Below are positions 1-5,149 of a stretch of 6,661 bases of DNA, piece by piece. The notes under the pieces were generated by a model. It was not told where the DNA came from and made no database searches. It saw nothing but the letters and a program-made list of their open reading frames with translations. The position numbers and the translations under genes are program-made. The DNA lies in assembly GCA_003152595.1 (NCBI GenBank), contig PMAM01000344.1:747-7407 (forward strand). The letters run 5' to 3'. Position 1 is the first letter of the stretch; each line of letters begins with the position of its first letter. The DNA comes from Acidobacterium sp. (lineage in GTDB: Bacteria > Acidobacteriota > Terriglobia > Terriglobales > Acidobacteriaceae).

Positions 1-1012
1 TTTCGCCGGTGATCAGGATGGTGCTGGGAGAAAGAGCGGCCATGATCATGCGCAGCCCACGGCCGATCCAGGTGGCCTGTTTCTCGAGAGCCTGGGCGGC
101 GTGCGGATTGCCTTCTTCGGCAAGGTTGAGCAATTCGGGGAAATCGATGGTCCGCGCTTTGGGCTGCAGTTCATGGTAGTAGCGGAGCGCGGCGGTGCAC
201 GAGGAGAAGGTTTCCCAGCATCCGTTCTGCCCGCAGGCGCAGCGGGGGCCGCTGGGATCGACCTGGATGTGGCCGAACTCCCCGGCCAGCCCGTGGGTCC
301 CGGTGATCAGCTGTCCGTTGGCCAGGACACCGGTGCCGACGCCTTCGGAGATGGTGACGAGCACGGCATCGCGCGTGCCGTCCATCCGAGCAAAGGTCAG
401 CTCGGCCAGCAGGCCCGCGGTGGCAGCGTTCTCCATCTTTACGGGGAGACTCATCTTCTCTTCCATGACTTTCTTGATATCGAAGTCCGGCCAGTGAAGG
501 TTGGGGGCGAAGGTGAGCTTCTGCGTCGCCGGATCGACGCGGCCGGGCAGGCTGATGCCGATGCCCTCGATGGATTTGCGCGGCACGGTTTGTTCCATGC
601 GATGCATGCATTCGATGAGCAGGCGCGTCGAGGCTTCGGGATCTGAGGTGAGGGGCACAAGCGAGCGCGCGAGCAGGCGGCCATTGAGATCGACGACTGC
701 GACAATTGCCTGTCTCGGATGAACGTCGATGGCGATGGCAACCAGATCTTCATTGAGCCCGATCAGGGTTGGACGCCGGCCGCGGGGCGCGGATGCGACG
801 GAGCCTTCGCGCACCCACTTTTCGCGGATGAGCTGCTCGACGATTTGCGAGACGGTGCTGCGCTGGAGTCCGGAGCGGCGTGCGAGATCGGCGCGCGAGA
901 TGGGCTGGCTGGTGCGGATGATCTCCAGGACGATATCGCGGTTGATGTGCCGCGCGGTTTCGCTTGAGGCCAGCTGAACATCCGTCAGATCGATATGGCG
1001 AATTCCGCGCAC
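1..1012 (-). CDS. ROK-family transcriptional regulator (NagC/XylR type), 3' end cut by window edge
   Basis: Predicted cytoplasmic sugar-responsive DNA-binding regulator. My translation of the minus strand gives 337 uninterrupted residues up to the left edge. Residues about 22-70 form a winged helix-turn-helix (ISRADLARRSGLQRSTVSQI). The ROK domain follows from about residue 88, with a glycine-rich phosphate-loop-like segment (SEGVGTGV, 222-229) and the ROK zinc motif GEFGH...CACGQNGCWE, whose probable ligands are H248, C258, C260 and C265. Only about 50-70 residues should be missing, judging by the usual 380-410. The start is inferred as GTG at 1012. An in-frame TAG lies at 1051-1049 and no in-frame ATG precedes the helix-turn-helix, although the ribosome-binding site (AAAGGGA, 2 bases from GTG) is poorly spaced. 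The usual catalytic Asp of ROK kinases is replaced by Ala196, which fits a regulator rather than an enzyme. The gene lies 152 bases downstream of the SDR gene, which it may control. The effector is unknown. Confidence 0.92.
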   Translation of the reverse strand, partial: MRGIRHIDLTDVQLASSETARHINRDIVLEIIRTSQPISRADLARRSGLQRSTVSQIVEQLIREKWVREGSVASAPRGRRPTLIGLNEDLVAIAIDVHPRQAIVAVVDLNGRLLARSLVPLTSDPEASTRLLIECMHRMEQTVPRKSIEGIGISLPGRVDPATQKLTFAPNLHWPDFDIKKVMEEKMSLPVKMENAATAGLLAELTFARMDGTRDAVLVTISEGVGTGVLANGQLITGTHGLAGEFGHIQVDPSGPRCACGQNGCWETFSSCTAALRYYHELQPKARTIDFPELLNLAEEGNPHAAQALEKQATWIGRGLRMIMAALSPSTILITGE

Positions 1013-1049
1013 GTTCCCTTTCGAAGGCGGCAGCCTTGTCGAGACAACC

Positions 1050-1059
1050 TACAAATGTA
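1050..1059. promoter_or_regulatory. TACA-N2-TGTA palindrome upstream of the ROK gene
   Basis: The sequence TACAAATGTA is a perfect match to the TACA-N2-TGTA core bound by BlaI/MecI/CopY-family repressors. It lies 37 bases upstream of the proposed GTG start, where a repressor could block transcription. No BlaI-type regulator is encoded in the window, the flanking bases are not symmetric, and a 10-bp site with 8 fixed bases can arise by chance. I see no convincing -35/-10 pair around it. The operator role is an inference. Confidence 0.25.
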
Positions 1060-1107
1060 CACTGGCATGCCCAAAGACAGGCCAGAAGAGAATTTGCAAT
1101 GTGCCTG

Positions 1108-1128
1108 GAGCCGGTCCGAAGGCCGCTC
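1108..1128 (-). other. Imperfect stem-loop downstream of the SDR gene
   Basis: Read on the minus strand, GAGCGGCC and the complementary GGACCGGCTC flank a UUC loop. They form 8 base pairs with two single-base bulges (an A and a G). The structure begins 36 bases after the SDR stop and lies before the ROK gene. No run of U follows it on the minus strand, so it is not a standard intrinsic terminator. It could be a 3'-end stabilising or processing hairpin of the SDR transcript, or chance in GC-rich DNA. Confidence 0.25.
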
Positions 1129-1164
1129 TTTGTGCAGGGAACGGCGCGCGCAGTGGCGTTGTTC

Positions 1165-1950
1165 CTACTGATTGACTCCGCTGGCCAGAAAGCCGCCGTC
1201 AACGGCCAGGATCTGGCCGGTCATAAAGGATGCGCTTTCAGACGCGAGGAAGATACAGGTGCCGACGAGTTCCTCCAGGCGTCCGTAGCGCCCCATGGGC
1301 GTACGCTGGAGGACTTCGCGGCCGCGCGGCGTGTTCTCCAGCAGCATCTCGTTCAGCTCAGTGGGAAAGAAACCGGGCGCGATGGCGTTGACGCAGACGC
1401 CGTGGCGCGCCAGCTCGATGGCGAGCGACTTGGTGAGCGCTCCGACGCCTGCTTTGCTGACGCCATACGCAGCCACTTCGAAGAATGCGACAAAGGTGGC
1501 CAGTGAGGCGACGTTGATGATGCGGCCCCAGCCCTGCTTCACCATGCCAGGAGCGACGATCTGGCAGGTATGGAACATTCCGGTGAGGTTGGTGCGCAGG
1601 ATGGTGCGCCAGTCCTTTTCCGACATCTCGAGAGTGGGCATGCGCTTCGTGGTTCCCGCCGCGTTCACGAGGATGTCGACCTTGCCGAGGGCGGCGACGG
1701 TTTCGCTGTGCAGATTCTCGAGGGTTGCGCGCTCGAGGACATCGGAGGTGAGGGCGAGGGAGCGGCGGCCTTTGGCTCGGATCTCCTTCGCCACATCGGC
1801 GACCTCGCGGCTGCGGCGCGAACTGGCGACCACATCGGCTCCGGCATCGGCCAGGCCGAGCGCGATGGCACGGCCGATCCCCGACGATCCGCCGATGACC
1901 AGCGCCACGCGTCCTGTGAGGTCGAATCGGTCGTGAGCTGATGCTGTCAT
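1165..1950 (-). CDS. SDR-family NAD(P)-dependent oxidoreductase (gluconate 5-dehydrogenase / KduD / FabG-like)
   Basis: Classical short-chain dehydrogenase/reductase of 261 residues, the normal length, expected to be a soluble cytoplasmic tetramer that interconverts a hydroxyl and a keto group. Visible motifs are the Rossmann nucleotide loop GGSSGIG (20-26), D70, the NAAG element (96-99), and the full tetrad N121, S149, Y162 and K166 (YxxxK). The C-terminal part includes PG (usually after the active site) and a typical VDGG near the end. Arg45 and Arg46 after the second strand suggest NADP(H) preference (inference). The TTKRMP region after NAAG and the overall pattern recall gluconate 5-dehydrogenase and 2-deoxy-gluconate 3-dehydrogenase, but FabG-like paralogues look similar, so the substrate is open. 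The Thr usual before the first loop Gly is Ile19. The ATG at 1950 has only a weak upstream GGA. A ROK regulator follows, which fits sugar-acid metabolism. Confidence 0.95.
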   Translation of the reverse strand: MTASAHDRFDLTGRVALVIGGSSGIGRAIALGLADAGADVVASSRRSREVADVAKEIRAKGRRSLALTSDVLERATLENLHSETVAALGKVDILVNAAGTTKRMPTLEMSEKDWRTILRTNLTGMFHTCQIVAPGMVKQGWGRIINVASLATFVAFFEVAAYGVSKAGVGALTKSLAIELARHGVCVNAIAPGFFPTELNEMLLENTPRGREVLQRTPMGRYGRLEELVGTCIFLASESASFMTGQILAVDGGFLASGVNQ

Positions 1951-2015
1951 GCGCTGCGCGTCCGGTGTCCGTCTTGCCGCACTGACTTATGGTGGCACAG
2001 CTGAGCGGGACTTAT

Positions 2016-2033
2016 CTCGCTTCGCGAAACGAG
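2016..2033 (-). other. Stem-loop between nucleoside hydrolase and SDR genes
   Basis: On the minus strand CTCGTTTCGCGAAGCGAG folds into a 7-bp stem (CUCGUUU with AAGCGAG, including one G-U pair) and a CGCG loop. On the plus strand the same position would be a C-A mismatch, so the structure suits minus-strand RNA better. It starts 31 bases past the nucleoside hydrolase stop and lies 65 bases before the SDR start. It is not followed by a U-tract, so a weak or factor-dependent terminator, a processing site, or a DNA operator for the SDR gene all remain possible. Confidence 0.35.
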
Positions 2034-2064
2034 CCGCCGGTCTGAGGGCTGATTTTCTGTGTCT

Positions 2065-3063
2065 CTAGCGATGCGGCGCGTTGAGGATCGCAGGGATATA
2101 GAAGTGGAAGAACTGATCCGAGTCCGAGCGCAGGCAGACGTCGGCGTTAGGCTCGCCGGCGGCGGGCCGGGTGAGTCCCTTGTCGTCGATTTCGATGTCC
2201 ATCGGCCGGGTTGGGCACAGGTCGGAATTGATCGCCACGGCTACGGCCATCACGTCGAAGAGCGTTGGGGTCGCATTACCGGTTGAGGCACGCCATTCCT
2301 CATATAAGGACAGGAGCGCATCGGTCATGGGCGTCGCCTGACTGAAGACGGTGTCGCGCATCGTTTCGTCGAACTTCAGCTGCGTGGAGTCGAGCGGCAT
2401 CATCTCGATGGGCACGCCGGAGGCGAAGAGCTTGCGCGAGGAAGGGATATCCATCATCACGTTGTATTCGGGCTCGGGGCCGCGGTCCGGCAGATAGCCG
2501 AGGTCGCCATAACCGCGATGGACGGATCCGCCCATGAGGACGATCTGCTTCAGCCGGCTGAAGGTGGCGGGGTCGCGGTCGATGAGGGCGCCGATATTGC
2601 TGAAGGGAGCGATGGCGATGAGGGTGATCTGGCCTGGGTTGCGGCGGATGGCGTTGAGAGTGAAGTCGATCGCGTCGGGAAACCCCTTCACCGGCTCCGG
2701 CTCGATCTGGGCCCAGCGAGCCTGCGAGAACGTCGAGGAGGCGTGGGTTTTTGGTCCGGCGGCGACCGGGATATCGCCATGGCCAGTGACTTTAAGAAGG
2801 CGCTCGGCGAGTCGCGCACGGAGATCGGTGTCGCCCCAGGCGGTGGTCACGCCGATGACCTGCAGTTTGGGGCTGGAGACGGCGAGCGCGAGCGCGAAGG
2901 CATCGTCGATGTCGTCGCCGATGTCGGTGTCGAGGATGACCTTCTGCTTACCGCTGTCGTTGCTTGTCTTTTGGGAGAGGCCTTTGGGCGTGCATGCTAT
3001 GAAGGCCACCAGACTCAGCAGAGCGGCAAGCATAGTAGATTTTGGGCAGAGAAACTGTTTCAT
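2065..3063 (-). CDS. Exported nucleoside hydrolase (IunH/URH family), probable lipoprotein
   Basis: Inosine/uridine-preferring nucleoside hydrolase-family protein of 332 residues, predicted to cleave the N-glycosidic bond of ribonucleosides for purine/pyrimidine salvage. The N-terminus has a short basic start (K2, K8), a hydrophobic stretch (11-23) and Cys24 in the context AFIAC. This resembles a lipobox but has Phe at -3, so lipid anchoring is probable rather than certain. The Ca2+/ribose-binding cluster is DTDIGDDIDDA (45-55), a variant of DxDxGxDDA. MGGS (177-180) and EYNVMMD (E199, N201, D205) match the substrate pocket. D270 in LFDVMAV matches the last acidic ligand, but the His that precedes it in inosine-uridine enzymes is Phe269. 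The mature length of about 309 residues is normal. The gene starts 9 bases after mnmE, so translational coupling is likely; the ribosome-binding site is weak. A later ATG (codon 11) would remove the basic signal-peptide start. True substrate unknown. Confidence 0.9.
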   Translation of the reverse strand: MKQFLCPKSTMLAALLSLVAFIACTPKGLSQKTSNDSGKQKVILDTDIGDDIDDAFALALAVSSPKLQVIGVTTAWGDTDLRARLAERLLKVTGHGDIPVAAGPKTHASSTFSQARWAQIEPEPVKGFPDAIDFTLNAIRRNPGQITLIAIAPFSNIGALIDRDPATFSRLKQIVLMGGSVHRGYGDLGYLPDRGPEPEYNVMMDIPSSRKLFASGVPIEMMPLDSTQLKFDETMRDTVFSQATPMTDALLSLYEEWRASTGNATPTLFDVMAVAVAINSDLCPTRPMDIEIDDKGLTRPAAGEPNADVCLRSDSDQFFHFYIPAILNAPHR

Positions 3064-3072
3064 CTTTACGCT

Positions 3073-4461
3073 CTATTTTCCGATGCAGAAGGTGGAGAAG
3101 ATCTGGTTCAGGATATCGTCGGCGGTGGTTTCGCCGGTGAGACTGTCGAGGTGGCGCAGGGCGGCGTATAGATCGAGCAGCAGCATCTCGTGCGGGATCT
3201 TCTGGCCGACCGCGTCGCGCGCTGTGCTGAGTGAGGCGATGGCGCCGCTGACCGCCTCGAAGTGGCGAAGGCTGGTGAGTACACCGGATTCAGTTTCGCC
3301 GGCCGGGTTGCGTACGAATTCCGCCAGAGCGTCGCGCAGAGCCTGGATGCCATCCCCGGTGAGCGCAGAGGTGGTGACCGAGGGGAGCGGAAGATCCGGC
3401 GCAACGTCGGCGCTGTCGTTCAGGTCGGATTTATTGCGCACGACCAGAGCGCGGCGGCCTGCGAGCGAAGCGATCAGCTCGCGTTCATCGCCGCGGAGCG
3501 GGACCGAGGCATCGAGGATCACCATAACGACATCCGCGTCGGCGAGCATCTCGCGCGATTTGCGGATGCCGATGGCTTCGGCTTCGTTCTTCGCCTCACG
3601 CAGGCCCGCTGTATCGACCAGTTCCACCGGGATGCCGCCGAGGGAAAGGCGGTCGGACACCAGATCGCGGGTGGTTCCGGGCTGAGCGGTCACGATGGCG
3701 CGCTCGCGTTCGAGGAGCCGGTTAAAGAGCGATGATTTGCCGACGTTGGGACGGCCGACGATGGCCAGGCGCAGGCCGCCGTGCACCAGGCGGCCGTGCT
3801 CAAAGGAGCGAGCGATCGCCTGAAGTTCGGAGGTAATTGTATCGATGCGTGTGACAATTTCCTCGCCGGGCGTGACCTCGACGTCGTCCTCCGCAAAATC
3901 GATGCCGGCTTCGAGGAGAGCAATCAGTTCGACGAGCTTTTGCTTGGCCGGCTGGATCCTGCGGGACAATGCGCCGCCCATCTGCTCGGCGGCAACGCGG
4001 ACCTGATAAAGAGTGTGGGCTTCGATCAGATCGCGGACCGCTTCGGCCTGGGTCAGGTCGATGCGGCCGGCGAGGAAAGCGCGCTCCGTGAATTCGCCGG
4101 GCCGGGCCAGCCTTGCACCGGCGCGCAACGCCAGGCGGACGAGCAGTTCCAGAACGACAGGTGAACCGTGGGCGGCGATCTCGACCAGATCCTCGCCGGT
4201 GTAGGAATGCGGCCGCGCGAAATATGTAACAACGGCCTCGTCAATTTTCTGATTGCTGTCCGGGTCGAGTACATCGGCGAGGCGGGCGCGCGCATGTTCC
4301 AGCTCTGCGGAGGTCAGGACGAGACCCTGCCCGATAGAAAGCGCGTGGGGACCGGAGAGGCGGACGATGCCGATTCCGCCGCGGCCGAGGGGCGTGGAGA
4401 TCGCGACGATTGTCTCCTGCGCGACCGACTCGCGTTCCTTTGTTTGCGGATGAGGCTGCAC
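3073..4461 (-). CDS. mnmE: tRNA uridine-5-carboxymethylaminomethyl(34) synthesis GTPase MnmE
   Basis: With MnmG, MnmE builds the 5-(carboxy)methylaminomethyl group on wobble U34 of certain tRNAs, using a folate one-carbon unit and GTP hydrolysis in the cytoplasm. From the GTG at 4461 the protein has 462 residues, close to the 454 of E. coli. The N-terminal TrmE/folate-binding domain begins at ETIVAISTPLGRGGIGI (about 15-31). The helical region carries an inserted G domain with G1 GRPNVGKS (236-243), G2 TTRD (263-266), G3 DTAG (283-286), G4 NKSD (343-346) and G5-like SAL (365-367). The C-terminus is the family signature FCIGK (458-462) with the conserved Cys. The start rests on CTCCCTC at 4471-4477 (GAGGGAG on the coding strand), 9 bases upstream. 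A longer frame from ATG 4581 would overlap jag by 80 bases and add a low-complexity extension. It follows jag by 40 bases, the usual order; mnmG is not in the window. Confidence 0.97.
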   Translation of the reverse strand: MQPHPQTKERESVAQETIVAISTPLGRGGIGIVRLSGPHALSIGQGLVLTSAELEHARARLADVLDPDSNQKIDEAVVTYFARPHSYTGEDLVEIAAHGSPVVLELLVRLALRAGARLARPGEFTERAFLAGRIDLTQAEAVRDLIEAHTLYQVRVAAEQMGGALSRRIQPAKQKLVELIALLEAGIDFAEDDVEVTPGEEIVTRIDTITSELQAIARSFEHGRLVHGGLRLAIVGRPNVGKSSLFNRLLERERAIVTAQPGTTRDLVSDRLSLGGIPVELVDTAGLREAKNEAEAIGIRKSREMLADADVVMVILDASVPLRGDERELIASLAGRRALVVRNKSDLNDSADVAPDLPLPSVTTSALTGDGIQALRDALAEFVRNPAGETESGVLTSLRHFEAVSGAIASLSTARDAVGQKIPHEMLLLDLYAALRHLDSLTGETTADDILNQIFSTFCIGK

Positions 4462-4470
4462 GGTTGGCAA

Positions 4471-4477
4471 CTCCCTC
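4471..4477 (-). promoter_or_regulatory. Ribosome-binding site deciding the mnmE start
   Basis: The coding strand reads GAGGGAG, then 9 bases, then GTG at 4461. It is the clearest Shine-Dalgarno sequence in the window and lies in the 40-base gap between jag and mnmE. It supports the GTG over the upstream ATG codons at 4581 and 4557, which lie inside jag. Confidence 0.75.
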
Positions 4478-4501
4478 GCCGGGCGGCGGGATGTGGCCAG
4501 T

Positions 4502-5053
4502 CTAACGGCGCCGCCCGGAGAAGCGGCTCTCTCTGGGCTCGGAGTCGCGGCGCTCATATCCCTTCGGGTACGCGACGACATAGCGGCGCAGGCCTTCGCC
4601 TGACGATGCCGTCTCGAGGTCGGAGTAGGAGCGAAACGCCAGATGCAGCATGCGCCGCTCGCGGGAACTCATAGGGGCGAAGCTGTAGGGCTGGCCGGTT
4701 TGGCGCACACGCTCGGCGGCTGTTTCGGCGGCCAGCTTGAGTTCCCGTGCGCGGAGAGCCTTGAAGTTCTCGGCGTCGAAGGAGACTTTGTCGTGCTCTT
4801 CATTCTCGAGGCGCAGCACCTTGGCGGCGACATGCTCGAGCGCGCGGAGCAACTCGCCTCCCCGCTGGGTCAGCAGCCCGGCGTCAGGACCGGCCAACTC
4901 GACATAGATTTCGCGCGCTTCCAGACCGGCGGGATCTGCAGCACCGGGACCGGCGGTGATACGAAACTTCAGGCGCAGACGGCCCAGATGGATGAGGCTG
5001 TTCAGGAATTCTGCGATCTTTTGTGCAGCGGCGGAGTAGTCGTCAATCGGCAT
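4502..5053 (-). CDS. jag: KH/R3H-domain RNA-binding protein, Jag/KhpB-like
   Basis: Predicted cytoplasmic RNA-binding protein of 183 residues, related to SpoIIIJ-associated Jag (KhpB), which is usually encoded just after yidC, as here. A degenerate type-II KH domain spans about 28-97. Its loop reads LLTQRGGELL where family members usually have a GKRG-like GxxG. The R3H domain spans about 102-163, with PMSSRERRMLHLAF (127-140) containing R133-x3-H137. The C-terminal 20 residues are rich in Arg, Ser and Glu and probably disordered. The N-terminal Jag_N domain found in many Firmicutes proteins is absent, so the protein is short. The ATG at 5053 has no recognisable Shine-Dalgarno sequence, only AT-rich repeats upstream, yet no alternative in-frame start precedes the KH region. 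Downstream mnmE starts 40 bases on. Family assignment is firm from the R3H motif and gene order; the RNA targets are unknown. Confidence 0.9.
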   Translation of the reverse strand: MPIDDYSAAAQKIAEFLNSLIHLGRLRLKFRITAGPGAADPAGLEAREIYVELAGPDAGLLTQRGGELLRALEHVAAKVLRLENEEHDKVSFDAENFKALRARELKLAAETAAERVRQTGQPYSFAPMSSRERRMLHLAFRSYSDLETASSGEGLRRYVVAYPKGYERRDSEPRESRFSGRRR

Positions 5054-5055
5054 TG

Positions 5056-5066
5056 AACTATTAGTT
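5056..5066. repeat. Dyad AACTA-T-TAGTT abutting the jag start codon
   Basis: Perfect 5-bp inverted repeat around one central base, ending 2 bases upstream of the jag ATG and overlapping the first base-run of the adjacent direct repeat. The loop is too short for the full RNA hairpin, so any role would be as a DNA site or a low-structure translation start. It may be chance in an AT-rich patch. Confidence 0.4.
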
Positions 5067-5084
5067 GACCCGGTTAGTTGACCC
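5061..5084. repeat. Two 11-bp direct repeats upstream of jag
   Basis: TTAGTTGACCC occurs at 5061-5071 and again at 5074-5084, separated by GG, so the period is 13. On the coding strand this is GGGTCAACTAA twice, just upstream of the jag start where a ribosome-binding site would be expected. An exact 11-base repeat this close is unlikely by chance and points to a small tandem duplication or a paired protein-binding site. No function is known to me. Confidence 0.7.
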
Positions 5085-5149
5085 TGGTACCGAAGTTATT
5101 AGACCACGTTGACGAAGCTCTCAGCCACCGAATCCGCAAGTGACGCGAT

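Noticed and set aside
1024..1037. AAGGC-GGCA-GCCTT hairpin just upstream of the ROK start
   Set aside because: Only 5 base pairs with a 4-base loop; too weak to claim as a regulatory or terminator structure.
750..1202. Minus-strand open frame of 150 codons overlapping the ROK gene start
   Set aside because: It is in another frame from the ROK coding sequence, whose helix-turn-helix and kinase-like motifs are unambiguous; the alternative product has no recognisable domain.
964..1506. Plus-strand open frame of 180 codons covering the SDR-ROK gap
   Set aside because: Two thirds is antisense to the SDR gene, there is no family resemblance, and no ribosome-binding site is evident.
1295..1936. 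Plus-strand open frame of 213 codons
   Set aside because: Fully antisense to the SDR gene, with an Arg/Ser/Thr-rich composition typical of a shadow frame.
1984..2015. GACTTAT repeated at 1984-1990 and 2009-2015 upstream of the SDR gene
   Set aside because: A 7-base repeat within a 114-base gap is expected by chance fairly often, and the copies are not symmetric around the CAGCTG between them.
2534..3685. Plus-strand open frame of 383 codons
   Set aside because: It lies opposite the nucleoside hydrolase and mnmE genes, both with clear family motifs. Its translation is Arg/Ser/Ala-rich without recognisable domains, as expected of an antisense shadow in GC-rich DNA.
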